From Candidatus Ozemibacter sibiricus (lineage in GTDB: Bacteria; Muiribacteriota; Ozemobacteria; Ozemobacterales; Ozemobacteraceae): a stretch of 64,000 nt of DNA. Positions 1 to 8,763 of the stretch are shown in pieces; within the stretch, counting starts at the first letter, position 1, and each line of letters begins with the position of its first letter. A model generated the notes under the pieces. The model saw only the letters and a list, made by a program, of their open reading frames with translations. It was not told the DNA's origin and made no database searches. The stretch spans positions 124,001 through 188,000 of the forward strand of contig QOQW01000004.1 of the NCBI GenBank assembly GCA_003327425.1, in the 5' to 3' direction. The position numbers and the translations under genes were made by a program.

Positions 1-1025
1 TGGTGGGGGTGACCCCGCCGCAGACCCCGACCCTGACCTCGGCCGGCAATGTGGCAGGTCTGCAATTCCTTCCCCCTGGCCCGGAACTCGTCGAGCGCGT
101 CAAATCGCTGCGGAACCGTGGGGTCGATCTGGTGGTCATGCTGTCGCTCTATGATGATTCCCGTCTGAGCGATGAGGAATGGGCGCAGATCGTCGCCGCC
201 CGCCCCGATGTGCTGGCCATGGTCGATTTCGAGGTCGATCCGCCGTTGCCCGTCGAGAAGGACGGCATCATCATCAAGACCATCAGCGGCTACAACCAGT
301 CCAAGGAGATCGACCTTTTGACGCTCGAGCTGCCGGCCTTCGGCGGGCGCCCGACCGCCTGGCACGGTCGACGGATCCCGGTCTACTGCGATGAACTCGA
401 GCCTGATTCCGCCATGGAGGACTACCTCACCACGGCCGCCAGCGACATCGAAAAACTGAAAGGGGAGGTGATCGGCCAGTTCGCGGCCGATTCCAGCCGC
501 CAATATGACCGGGAATGCCCGATCGGCAATCTGGTGGCCGACGCCATGCGCGACCTCTTCCAATCCGATGTGGCCCTGATGAATAGCGGCGGCATCCAGA
601 GCGACATCAAGGAGGGCCCGTTCACGGTGGGCGATCTGTTCTCGCTGCTGCCGTTCGACAACCAGGTGGTGAACATGACCCTCACCGGCCAGGACCTCCT
701 GGAAGTGCTGTCGATCTCGGTTTCCCTGAAACGCGGGCTGCTGCAGATCTCCGGAGGGCGGTACACCTTCGCCCATCGCACCGAAGAGGATTTCGAGTTG
801 AAAGAGGTGGTCATCGGCAGCGAGATGCTCGACCCGACCCGCACCTACCGGGTGACCACCAACAGCTTCCTGGCCGAGGGCGGCGACGGCTTCTGGGCCT
901 TCAAACGCGGGAAGGAGGTCCAGAATGGCCCGCTGCACCGCGAGGCGGTCCGAACCTACCTGCAGCGCCTGACAGCGTCGGGGCCGCTCCGGCTGGCGAC
1001 CGAGGGACGGATCATCCGCGAATGA
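1..1025 (+). CDS. 5'-nucleotidase family protein, C-terminal part (partial, cut by window edge)
   Basis: The reading frame is open to the left edge, so the 5' end lies outside; codons are in frame from base 3. The visible 340 residues hold the end of a metallophosphatase domain and a complete 5'-nucleotidase C-terminal domain (about residues 150-330). Family signatures are GNLVADAMRD, MNSGGIQSDI (the usual GGIR read as GGIQ), GDLFSLLPFDNQVV and the closing AEGGDGFWAF. Such enzymes hydrolyse nucleotides or related phosphoesters, normally in the periplasm or at the cell surface. The metal ligands of the first domain are outside the window, so activity and substrate cannot be judged. The next gene starts 50 bases downstream on the same strand with its own ribosome-binding site. 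Confidence 0.85.
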   Translation, partial: VGVTPPQTPTLTSAGNVAGLQFLPPGPELVERVKSLRNRGVDLVVMLSLYDDSRLSDEEWAQIVAARPDVLAMVDFEVDPPLPVEKDGIIIKTISGYNQSKEIDLLTLELPAFGGRPTAWHGRRIPVYCDELEPDSAMEDYLTTAASDIEKLKGEVIGQFAADSSRQYDRECPIGNLVADAMRDLFQSDVALMNSGGIQSDIKEGPFTVGDLFSLLPFDNQVVNMTLTGQDLLEVLSISVSLKRGLLQISGGRYTFAHRTEEDFELKEVVIGSEMLDPTRTYRVTTNSFLAEGGDGFWAFKRGKEVQNGPLHREAVRTYLQRLTASGPLRLATEGRIIRE

Positions 1026-1075
1026 ACCGCCCTTGCCATCGCTCCCGCCATTGATCGGGGGACGGGAGGCTCCTG

Positions 1076-1747
1076 ATGGATCCGACTCGGCAACGGCTGG
1101 TGGACCGCCTGCCCCCGATCGACGAACGGGCCCGGCAGAGCAACCTGGCCATGACCAACGCCAACTTCGTGTTCATCGGCAACGAGGTGTCCTGGGCCCG
1201 CTCGGCCCGCTTCAGCCACTTCTACCGGATGGCGCTGCCGGCCGGCACCATCCTGCGGGTGACCTACCACGAAGGCGTCTTCTGCGGGCGACTGGCCACG
1301 CGCCTCTGCCTGTGGGGAGACGAGGAATATCTGGAATGCCCTCTGCCCCGCGATTTCGCGTCCCTGGTCGCCGGGCCGTTCCGTCGGGCGGTCGATGTCG
1401 CCACCAACATCGACGGCCAACTGGTCATGACCTTTACCCCGGGCGCCGACTATGTCTGCCATGGCGAGACCTCGCTCGACCGGCTGGCGCTGGCTCGCGA
1501 TCTCGAGATCCTGACCGCCTGGCCGGCCAGCGATCCGACCCCGCAACGCGCCATGAATGCCTGTGCCCATGGCCAGATCGCCGAGATCACGCCCGACCCC
1601 TCCTCCTCGTTCCTCGAACGCACGTTCACCGTCTGCGTGGCCTGCGGCCGCGTGCTGGCCCGGCGAGGCCGGTGCGCCCGCGACGCCTGCGATTGCCGAC
1701 GCCACGACGCCGATTTCCGCACCGTGCCCGTCGCGGTCGGGGGATGA
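1076..1747 (+). CDS. Hypothetical protein with C-terminal cysteine cluster
   Basis: A 223-residue soluble protein that I do not recognise. A GGGAGG sequence sits a few bases before the ATG and supports this start. The body (residues 1-160) looks like a mixed alpha/beta domain. The last 45 residues carry CVACG followed by CARDACDC, a cysteine pattern suggestive of a zinc ribbon, with a preceding ACAHGQ. There is no signal peptide or membrane segment. It lies between the nucleotidase and the HD-GYP gene on the same strand but the 120-base gap to the latter contains a separate promoter, so it may be transcribed with the nucleotidase. Function unknown. Confidence 0.6.
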   Translation: MDPTRQRLVDRLPPIDERARQSNLAMTNANFVFIGNEVSWARSARFSHFYRMALPAGTILRVTYHEGVFCGRLATRLCLWGDEEYLECPLPRDFASLVAGPFRRAVDVATNIDGQLVMTFTPGADYVCHGETSLDRLALARDLEILTAWPASDPTPQRAMNACAHGQIAEITPDPSSSFLERTFTVCVACGRVLARRGRCARDACDCRRHDADFRTVPVAVGG

Positions 1748-1842
1748 GGGCTCCACCGCGCTCGATTCGCCCATCTTCCCTTTCGTACCGGTCGCCCCTG
1801 CTGCCCCGACGGCGGCTTCGCCGCTGGCGCCGGGTCGGCGCG

Positions 1843-1872
1843 TTGTCATTTTTCCGCTGGCCATGCTAGAAT
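1843..1872 (+). promoter_or_regulatory. Sigma-70-type promoter of the HD-GYP gene
   Basis: TTGTCA (1843-1848), an 18-base spacer, then TAGAAT (1867-1872). The predicted transcription start, about 1879-1881, falls at most a few bases before the ATG at 1883 and there is no Shine-Dalgarno sequence, so the mRNA is probably leaderless. An ATG at 1871 lies inside the -10 box and cannot be the start if this promoter is real. Confidence 0.6.
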
Positions 1873-1882
1873 GGCGCCACCC

Positions 1883-3469
1883 ATGTTTGACACCTCTTGG
1901 TTCCTGCCCAAGGCCACCCCTGCCCCGGATGCCCTGTTCCGGGAGAATGAACTCCTCAAGAACCAGATCCAGGAACTGCTGTCTCTCGAGGAGACGGGGT
2001 TTTTCATCGAACTCGATTCGCTGCTCAAGGCCATCCTCAAAAAGGCCTTGATCCTGTGCAAGGCGGAGGCTTCGTTCTTCGCGCTCTGTCAGGCCGATCC
2101 GAGCCAGCTCGAGGTGCGCATCAGCAACCTCATCCTGGAAGAGAAGATGGCCAGTCTGCTGGCTCGATTCCGAGAGAAATACCCGCAGTGGCAGGAATCG
2201 GAAAGCGAACTGATCCCCATCGACGATTTCCTGTTGCTGCCGCTGATCCGGCGCCACCGCATGCTCGGCGTCATCGGCCTGAAATTGAACTCCCAGGCCC
2301 CCGAGAACGTCTGCGAGATCCTGCCCATCCTGGCCCGGCAAGCCGCCGTCTCCTTGGAAAGCGCCATCCTCTACGAGCGCATGTTCAAGCGCCTGCTCGT
2401 GCTGAGCAACGTGTTCATCCTCGGCAAGGAGATCATCTCGAACATCGACCTGACCAGCCTGGTCGACAAGTTCCTGTCGGTGGCCCGCGACGGCACCGCC
2501 AGCGAGCTGGCCAGCCTGTTGTTGGTACGGGCCGGCGAGAGCCGGCCCTCCTTCGCCCGGGTCCAGACGCCGAACGGCCCCGGCCGGTTCGCAGAGGACG
2601 GTCTCGTGCTTTCCCCGGCCATTCGTCAGGTCCTCGAGAAACGTCAGCCGCTCACGATCGAGAATCTCGGTCAAAGCGAGTTCGCCCGCACCGACACCAC
2701 CCGGATCGCCGGACACACCCTGCGCGACACCCTGCTTCTGCCGCTGGCCGCCCAAGACCAGCTTTTGGGCATCATCCAGGTGGCCAACAAGGTGGGGCGC
2801 TATTCCTACTCGTCGGAAGACGTCGATCTGCTGAAGATCCTGGGCAGCCAGATCGCGTTCGTCATCCAGAACGCCGATCTGTTCCGCAACCTGCAGCAGG
2901 CCTATTTTTCGACGCTCTCGGCCCTGACCTCGGCCATCGACGCCAAAGACAGCTACACGCATGGGCATTCCGAACGGGTCACCCAGCTCTCGCTCGAACT
3001 CGGCCAGGCGATCGGCCTCTCGCCGAGTCGTCTCGAACACCTGCGGCTGGCCGGACTCCTGCACGACATCGGCAAGATCGGCATTCCCGAAACCATTCTC
3101 AACAAGCCGGGCCGGTTGACCGACGAAGAATTCGAGATCATCAAGTCGCATCCCGATCTCGGCGTGCGCATCCTGGCCAAGGTCGAATTCCTCGCCCACG
3201 TCATCCCGTTCATTCGCCACCACCACGAGCGGTTCGACGGGCGCGGCTACCCGGGCGGCCTCAAAGGCGAGGACATCCCGGCCGAGGCCCGCATTCTGAC
3301 CATCGCCGACACCTGGGATGCCATGACCTCCGATCGCCCCTATCGCAAAGCCATGGACAGTCGCAGAGCCCTCGAAGAGATTCTCCGGTGCAAGGGCAGC
3401 CAGTTCGACCCGGGAATGGCCGACGCCTTCGCTCGCTTGATCGAGCGCCAGCACGATCCGACGCCCTGA
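1883..3469 (+). CDS. GAF-GAF-HD-GYP protein, probable cyclic-di-GMP phosphodiesterase
   Basis: A 528-residue cytoplasmic signalling protein. Residues about 30-165 and 185-335 form two GAF-like sensor domains (the second contains PLAAQDQLLGIIQVANK), joined by helices. Residues 345-520 are an HD-GYP domain with HDIGK (about 393) and the diagnostic HHHERFDGRGYPGG (about 446), followed by ILTIADTWDAMTSDRPYR, all metal-ligand and signature positions being present. HD-GYP enzymes hydrolyse c-di-GMP to GMP or pGpG. Start 1883 is preferred over 1871 because the -10 box covers the latter; no ribosome-binding site is seen for either. The next gene, a membrane sensor, begins 4 bases after the stop, so the two are almost certainly co-transcribed. 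Confidence 0.88.
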   Translation: MFDTSWFLPKATPAPDALFRENELLKNQIQELLSLEETGFFIELDSLLKAILKKALILCKAEASFFALCQADPSQLEVRISNLILEEKMASLLARFREKYPQWQESESELIPIDDFLLLPLIRRHRMLGVIGLKLNSQAPENVCEILPILARQAAVSLESAILYERMFKRLLVLSNVFILGKEIISNIDLTSLVDKFLSVARDGTASELASLLLVRAGESRPSFARVQTPNGPGRFAEDGLVLSPAIRQVLEKRQPLTIENLGQSEFARTDTTRIAGHTLRDTLLLPLAAQDQLLGIIQVANKVGRYSYSSEDVDLLKILGSQIAFVIQNADLFRNLQQAYFSTLSALTSAIDAKDSYTHGHSERVTQLSLELGQAIGLSPSRLEHLRLAGLLHDIGKIGIPETILNKPGRLTDEEFEIIKSHPDLGVRILAKVEFLAHVIPFIRHHHERFDGRGYPGGLKGEDIPAEARILTIADTWDAMTSDRPYRKAMDSRRALEEILRCKGSQFDPGMADAFARLIERQHDPTP

Positions 3470-3473
3470 ACCC

Positions 3474-6032
3474 ATGCTTTTCACGGCCGAGAATCGGTAC
3501 CTCGAGCGGGTCTTCCTGCTCGTCATCCTGCTCACCCTGTCGAGCTTCGCCTACTACTTCACGATGGCCGACCGCGAAGAGGTGCAGGGCCGCTTCGCCA
3601 ACCGCCGCGAAGTCATCGTCAAGCTGCTCGGCCGCGAGCTGCACAGCCTGCTCAAGCGGCGGGCCGACCTGACCCCGCGCCTGACCAACCTGCTGGCCGA
3701 AGAGGGGGTCGCCTACGCGCTGGTCCAGCAACCCACGGGGGAAGTGCTCGCCAAGGCCGAAACCCCGATGCTGTCGGTGGGCGCGCTGACCGAGGTCGAA
3801 AGCGAAGCCTTGCGCACCCCCTATCTTGCGTTCTTCCCTCTGACCGACCCCAGCGGGACGATCCCTCTCGTCGAGGCCGCGCTGCCCATCGTCACCGAGA
3901 CCGGGCGCAAGCTGGTGCTGCGGGTGGGCTTCTTCGCCATGGCCGAAGAAGAACGCCTGCGGGCGGTGCGGTTCCGCAACGTCCTCTTGTTTTCGGTACT
4001 GCTGCTGGGCCTGTTCACCTATTGGTTCATCCGGCGCCGGCATGCCTCCGACTTCCAGACCACCTTGATGGGCGGCATCGGCCTGGTGATCCTGCTGCTG
4101 TTCCTGGTCACGCGCTTCGCCCTGCAGCACTGGTACGACACCCACTGGCGCCAGAGCTTCGTCCAGCACGGCATGTCGATGGCCAAGGTGGCCGCGCTGC
4201 CGGCCAAGCGGTTCCTGGCCACGGGCGATGACAGCGACCTGCGCGAGTTGCAGTCGCTGTTCGAACTCGACGACAACTACGCCTTCTTGAGCATCGCCAA
4301 GGACGAGCAATACCTCTACCATTCCGACCCCTCCTACAAGAACACCACCTTCACGCCCGACGCCAACTACGCCAAGAGCCAGAATTCGCCCAAACCTCAG
4401 GTCTTCCCGCTGCCCGAAGGCGATCTCTATGAGGTGTTGATCCCGTTGATGGAGGGCCAGCATCGGCTGGGCACCATGCGTCTGGGCTTCCGCAACGCCC
4501 TGGGCGCCGGGCCCCTCAGCGTGATCCGCAATCAGTTGATCCTGATCTTCCTGGCCGGGTTGTCGACCGCCCTGTTTCTGGCCTACCTGCTGGCTCGGCG
4601 GGTAGCGAAAGACCTCGCCGGATTCATCAAAGCCATGGATCAGGTCACGGCGGGCGACCTGCGCCAACAGGTCTACATCGACCGCGACGATGAGTTCGGC
4701 CAGTTCGCCCAGGCCTTCAATTTCATGCTGATGAGCTTGCGCGAGCGCGATTTGCTGGGCAAGGGTCTGCAGAACTACGTCAGCAAGAGCATCGTCGACA
4801 AGACCCTGAAAGCCCTGGCGGCCGAAGAGAAGAACGGCGAAAAGGTGTTCGCGGTGGCCGTCTTCATGTATTTCCATGGCCTCGGCGACGCGATGGGGCG
4901 GGTGAGCGCCCCCCAGCTGCTGGCGGAGGTGCGCGATCTCTATCAGGCGGCCCGGCAGATCTGTCCGACCGGGATGTCCAGCACCCTCCAGGTGACCCCG
5001 GTGGGCATCCTGACCGTGCTGTCGCACGCCAATCGGCACGAGACCCTGATGAGCGGCATCCAGACGGCCCAGTTGCTCGGGCAGGCCCTGGCCAGACGGC
5101 CCGAGATCAGCATCGCCCCCAAGCTGACCCTGCATGCCCTCGAAGTGGTCTACGGCGCCATCGACGATCACGGGCCGCAGGTCGCCTTCCTGGGCGAGAC
5201 CATGCTCGATTTCCGCTCGTTCGGCCAGGTGCAGGACAGCGACGAGATCATCTTCAGCCAGGAGACCTACTACCTGCTGAAGGAGGTGGCGCAGTTCGAC
5301 GAACTCGAAGTCAGCACCGCCGACCAGGGCCGGGTCAAAGGGTTCATCTTCCGCGGCTTCAAACCGCTCGACGCGCTGACCCGCATCTTCTCCGAGAGTT
5401 CGGTCTGGGTCAAGATTCTCATTCTGAAGGTCCTGCGCGGGGCCACCACCCCGATCCCGGCCGAGACGCTGATCGAATGGTTCAAAGATCCGGAATGGGG
5501 CGTGCGCTATCACGTGCTCGACCTCCTCGAGCGGATGCGGCCGCCCGGGCTCCTCGATTTCATCATCGGGGTCGTGCAGTCCGAAACCGAGCCCCGGGTG
5601 CTGTCGAAGGCGGTGTCGGTGCTGGGCAAGGTCGGCAATGAATCGCACATTCCGATCCTGGCGGAGCGCCTGCGCTCGTCCGACCGGCGCGTCAAGGCCA
5701 ATACCATCGAAGCGCTGGAATCGATCGGCGGCAAGAAGGTCTACGAGTTCCTCAACCTGCTGGTCGACGAACAGGACAACCGGGTCAAGGCCAACATCCT
5801 CATCGCCCTCGGCAAATACGGCGATCTGCGCGTGTTCGATCTGCTGACCCGAATGATCAAGGATCCCGACAAGAACATCCGGGCCTCGGCCGCCTACGCG
5901 CTCGGCAAGCTGGGCATGGCCCAGGGGGTCGAGCCCCTCATCTCCGCCCTGTCCGACAAAGATCTGGGGGTGCGGCGGCAGGTCGTGGCCTCCTTGACCG
6001 CCCTGAAGGCCGATCTCGAGATCGACCTGTGA
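3474..6032 (+). CDS. Membrane sensor: HAMP, degenerate class III cyclase-like domain and HEAT repeats
   Basis: An 852-residue protein. Membrane segments lie at about residues 13-29, 167-186, 198-220 and 352-372, enclosing two extracytoplasmic regions (30-166 and 221-350), the second being the likely ligand sensor. A HAMP domain follows (about 372-425, ending in DDEFGQFAQAFN). Residues 430-630 resemble the nucleotide-cyclase fold: the typical lead-in LQNYVSKSIVDK, then a FGETM..-like region LGETMLDFRSFGQVQDSD and a strand-turn-strand end. The metal-binding aspartates of real cyclases are not there (FMYFHGLGDA where FxDIxGFT is expected), so it is probably catalytically dead. Residues 643-850 are five or six HEAT repeats (for example VRYHVLDLLERM, RVKANILIALGKYGD, NIRASAAYALGKLG). 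It is inferred to relay a signal by protein contacts, plausibly with the HD-GYP protein encoded just upstream. Confidence 0.75.
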   Translation: MLFTAENRYLERVFLLVILLTLSSFAYYFTMADREEVQGRFANRREVIVKLLGRELHSLLKRRADLTPRLTNLLAEEGVAYALVQQPTGEVLAKAETPMLSVGALTEVESEALRTPYLAFFPLTDPSGTIPLVEAALPIVTETGRKLVLRVGFFAMAEEERLRAVRFRNVLLFSVLLLGLFTYWFIRRRHASDFQTTLMGGIGLVILLLFLVTRFALQHWYDTHWRQSFVQHGMSMAKVAALPAKRFLATGDDSDLRELQSLFELDDNYAFLSIAKDEQYLYHSDPSYKNTTFTPDANYAKSQNSPKPQVFPLPEGDLYEVLIPLMEGQHRLGTMRLGFRNALGAGPLSVIRNQLILIFLAGLSTALFLAYLLARRVAKDLAGFIKAMDQVTAGDLRQQVYIDRDDEFGQFAQAFNFMLMSLRERDLLGKGLQNYVSKSIVDKTLKALAAEEKNGEKVFAVAVFMYFHGLGDAMGRVSAPQLLAEVRDLYQAARQICPTGMSSTLQVTPVGILTVLSHANRHETLMSGIQTAQLLGQALARRPEISIAPKLTLHALEVVYGAIDDHGPQVAFLGETMLDFRSFGQVQDSDEIIFSQETYYLLKEVAQFDELEVSTADQGRVKGFIFRGFKPLDALTRIFSESSVWVKILILKVLRGATTPIPAETLIEWFKDPEWGVRYHVLDLLERMRPPGLLDFIIGVVQSETEPRVLSKAVSVLGKVGNESHIPILAERLRSSDRRVKANTIEALESIGGKKVYEFLNLLVDEQDNRVKANILIALGKYGDLRVFDLLTRMIKDPDKNIRASAAYALGKLGMAQGVEPLISALSDKDLGVRRQVVASLTALKADLEIDL

Positions 6033-6060
6033 AATTTCCCGACCGCGGCGGCGCCCCCTC

Positions 6061-6089
6061 TTGCTTCCAGTGGGCCTCCAGGGTAATCT
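6061..6089 (+). promoter_or_regulatory. Promoter of the TPR gene
   Basis: TTGCTT (6061-6066), 17-base spacer, TAATCT (6084-6089). The predicted start at about 6096 gives a leader of roughly 130 bases that contains the inverted repeat at 6107-6128. Confidence 0.5.
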
Positions 6090-6106
6090 GAAGGTGACCG
6101 GGGCCT

Positions 6107-6128
6107 GATTCTGGCCCTGGCCGGAATC
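6107..6128. repeat. Inverted repeat in the leader of the TPR gene
   Basis: GATTCTGGCC (6107-6116) and GGCCGGAATC (6119-6128) pair over ten positions with one G-T wobble, separated by CT. There is no T-run after it, so it is not a normal terminator for the upstream gene. It could be an operator or an RNA element just after the transcription start. Confidence 0.45.
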
Positions 6129-6228
6129 CTATTCAAGCGAGGAAGAACGCCGGCCAGGCGTTCCCGCGTGGCAGGTCTCCCGACCGCCCCCAGGGCCGAC
6201 GGGAGCGACCCGATCCAGGAGGCAGCAC

Positions 6229-7515
6229 ATGGATTTCCAGGAAGCGTATGCCAAAGGCAACGAAGCGCTGAAGGAAAAGCGGACGGCCGAGGCGAAGGAG
6301 TTTTTCAAGAAGGCGCTCGAGCTGAAGCCGAACGACATCTACACCCTCAACAAGCTCGCCATGATCCTCAAAGAGGAAGGCGACTTCGCCCAGGCCATGG
6401 ACCTGCTCGAACGCTCGCTCAAGCTCAAGCAGGAAGACCTCTACACCAACTACCTCCTGGGCAACGCCTACCTTGAACAAGGCGATATCGAAAAAGCCAT
6501 CGAAACCCTCGAGAACACCGTTCGCCTCAACCCCAAAGACAAGTACGCCCGCAACTCGCTCGCGCTGGCCTATCGCATGAAGGGCGACTACCCCCAGTGC
6601 ATCGCCACCCTCAACGAAGCCCTCCGGGTCTCTCCCGATGATCTCTACAACAAGCTCAGCCTGGCCACCGTCATCTTCGAGCAGGGCGATGCCGCGCAGG
6701 CCGAAAAGATCGCCAATGAGATCATCAAGAAAGACCCGCAGAACGTCACCGCCATGGTCCTGATCGGCCGCATCCATCTCGAAACCGGCGATTTGACCGG
6801 CGCCATCGGCCATTTCCAACGGGTGCTCTCCCTCGATGCCAAGAGCAGCGAGGCGCATTACTACCTGGGCCGCATCTACCTCGAGCAGAATGAATCCGCC
6901 AAAGCGGCCGAGCACTTCAACCGGGCCATGCAGTCAGGGTCCGACAAGCTCAGCCTCAGCAAGAATCTCGGCGTCATCTTCATGGACAAAGGCATGCTGG
7001 CCGAAGCCCAGGTCGAGTTCGAACGGGCTCTCGCCCTCGCCCCCGAAGACCCCTTCACCCTCAACAATCTCGGGAAACTGCTCGTCCTGCAGGGAAAGTA
7101 TGACCTGGGAGTGGCCCACCTGAAGAAGGCCCTGGAAGTCCAGCCCGACTACGCCTTCGCCCACTACAATCTGGGCCAGGCCTTCCGCAGTCTCAAGGAT
7201 TACGCCCACGCCATCTACCATTTCCTGTTCTGCCTGAAATATGAACCTGACGACATCTACGCCATGAATCGACTGGGCCGCACCTACCTGGAGGCCGGCC
7301 TGCCCAACAATGCCCTCGAGGTATTCCGCAAGGTCATCGAAGGGCTCGACCCCAACGAGGCCTATGCCCACTTCGGCAAGGCCGAGACGCACGAAGCCCT
7401 GGGGGAATATGAGGCGGCCATCGAATGCTACCGGCGCACCATCGCGGTGGCTGGCGAGAACAAGGTGCTCAAGGACCGCGCGGCCGCCCGCATCAAAGAT
7501 CTGCAGAAACGCTGA
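6229..7515 (+). CDS. TPR repeat protein
   Basis: A 428-residue protein made almost wholly of about twelve 34-residue tetratricopeptide repeats from residue 4 to the C-terminus, each with the usual small/aromatic pattern (for example AYRMKGDYPQCIATLNEALR and HYYLGRIYLEQNESAKAAEH). AGGAGG at 6217-6222 places the ATG firmly. No signal peptide or membrane helix is seen, so it is a soluble scaffold. TPR superhelices bind partner proteins; no partner can be named from sequence. It has its own promoter and is the third protein-interaction repeat protein in the first 7.5 kb. It is followed by prmA 156 bases on. Confidence 0.88.
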   Translation: MDFQEAYAKGNEALKEKRTAEAKEFFKKALELKPNDIYTLNKLAMILKEEGDFAQAMDLLERSLKLKQEDLYTNYLLGNAYLEQGDIEKAIETLENTVRLNPKDKYARNSLALAYRMKGDYPQCIATLNEALRVSPDDLYNKLSLATVIFEQGDAAQAEKIANEIIKKDPQNVTAMVLIGRIHLETGDLTGAIGHFQRVLSLDAKSSEAHYYLGRIYLEQNESAKAAEHFNRAMQSGSDKLSLSKNLGVIFMDKGMLAEAQVEFERALALAPEDPFTLNNLGKLLVLQGKYDLGVAHLKKALEVQPDYAFAHYNLGQAFRSLKDYAHAIYHFLFCLKYEPDDIYAMNRLGRTYLEAGLPNNALEVFRKVIEGLDPNEAYAHFGKAETHEALGEYEAAIECYRRTIAVAGENKVLKDRAAARIKDLQKR

Positions 7516-7671
7516 CCCGCCGGGCCGCCCGTTCTCTGCTGCACGTGGACATCGGCGTCGTGGCCCCGGCCCACCTCGCCCCGCTCTGCCGCCAGGTCCC
7601 CTTTGGTTGGCGCTGGCCCATAGCCCGCCTGCCGCTCCGTTTACACTCTTGCCAAGGAGGTCTCTCAGCCT

Positions 7672-8601
7672 ATGCTGCGCCGTCTTGACATCAAAGTCCC
7701 CGAGGAGGCCGAAGAGCCCTTGCTCGGCCTGGCCGAACGGCTCGGCGTGATGGTTTTTTCCAGCCCTTGCCTGGTCACGGAAATTCAGGGGGGGGAAGAA
7801 GATATCGCCTTCACTGGAGAGACCGTGGTCAGCTTCTTGTTCTCGACGGTCGAACAGCCAGCGGATGAGATCCACCGTCAGGTGCAGGAATGGGTACAGC
7901 GAGAAGGGTATGCCGACGCCACCATCACCATCCTTGAGTATCCCGACCAGACCGATTGGATGGCCGGATTCCGCCAGTATTTCCAGCCTCTGCGGGTAGG
8001 AAAGGGGATCCTGGTCTGCCCCCCATGGAACGTGCCGGACGACCAGACCCGGCTGAAATTGCTGATCGATCCGGGCATGGCCTTCGGCACGGGTACGCAC
8101 GAAACCACTCGTCTCTGCCTCATGCTCCTCGAGGAAACCGCCCCGCCAGGGGGCCGCTTCCTCGATCTGGGGTCAGGCAGCGGCATTCTGGCGTTCTACC
8201 TGCTGCGGCGCGGGGCAGCCGCCGTCATCGCCGTCGAGAAGGAAGGGCCGGCGGTCGAAAACCTGCGCAAAAATGCGGAATTGAATCAGATCACGACCGG
8301 GCTCGAGGTGCGATGCGCCGACCTGAGCGGCTTTTCCCCGCCGTGGCCCGCCGACGGCCTGGTGGCCAACCTGACTTCGCCTCTCCTCCGCGAGTTCCTG
8401 CCGCGCTTCGCCGAATGGGTGAAGCCCGAAGGCTGGGGCATCTTCTCCGGGGTCAACACCGCCAACGCCGGCTTGGTGCGCAGCTCCTTCGAGCCGGCGG
8501 GCTGGCGCCTGGACCGGGAAATCACCGAAGGGGAGTGGCATGGCTTCCTGGCCCGCCGGCACCCTCCTCGTCCGAGCCGCGCCGCCGTGCCTCAGCGCTA
8601 G
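7672..8601 (+). CDS. prmA: Ribosomal protein L11 methyltransferase
   Basis: A 309-residue cytoplasmic SAM-dependent methyltransferase that trimethylates ribosomal protein L11. The family hallmark DPGMAFGTGTHETTRLCL is intact at about residues 125-142, and the SAM-binding LDLGSGSG follows at about 162. The substrate-side motif usually written NI/NPLA reads NLTSPLL. The N-terminal 100 residues match the L11-binding domain, including the TDWMAGFRQYFQPLRVG segment. AAGGAGG at 7654-7660 supports the ATG. The C-terminal tail of about 15 residues is basic and proline-rich and probably disordered. It stands alone, with a non-coding stretch and a terminator for the opposite strand behind it. Confidence 0.93.
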   Translation: MLRRLDIKVPEEAEEPLLGLAERLGVMVFSSPCLVTEIQGGEEDIAFTGETVVSFLFSTVEQPADEIHRQVQEWVQREGYADATITILEYPDQTDWMAGFRQYFQPLRVGKGILVCPPWNVPDDQTRLKLLIDPGMAFGTGTHETTRLCLMLLEETAPPGGRFLDLGSGSGILAFYLLRRGAAAVIAVEKEGPAVENLRKNAELNQITTGLEVRCADLSGFSPPWPADGLVANLTSPLLREFLPRFAEWVKPEGWGIFSGVNTANAGLVRSSFEPAGWRLDREITEGEWHGFLARRHPPRPSRAAVPQR

Positions 8602-8713
8602 AATCGGGGATCCTGCCAGACCGTCTGCTGGGCCGCTGCCCCGTACCCTTGCCCCGCCGCCGTCGGCAGGGTGGTGGTTGAGACCCCCCGCAGGACCGCG
8701 GAGGCCGATCAAG

Positions 8714-8752
8714 ACAAAAAAAGGAAAAACCCCGAGCGCGAGGCCCGGGGTT
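8714..8752 (-). terminator. Rho-independent terminator of the glycine-rich protein gene
   Basis: Read on the minus strand, AACCCCG (8752-8746) pairs with CGGGGTT (8734-8728) and is followed by TTTCC and a run of seven T. It begins 12 bases after the stop codon at 8764. Confidence 0.85.
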
Positions 8753-8763
8753 CGATCACGCCG

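Noticed and set aside
956-3535. An 859-residue minus-strand open frame opposite the HD-GYP gene
   Set aside because: The plus strand encodes clear domains in this region; long antisense frames are expected at this GC content. The same holds for 3261-5648 and 36263-39049.
8599-8604. TAGAAT box overlapping the prmA stop codon
   Set aside because: No acceptable -35 and no gene follows on that strand.
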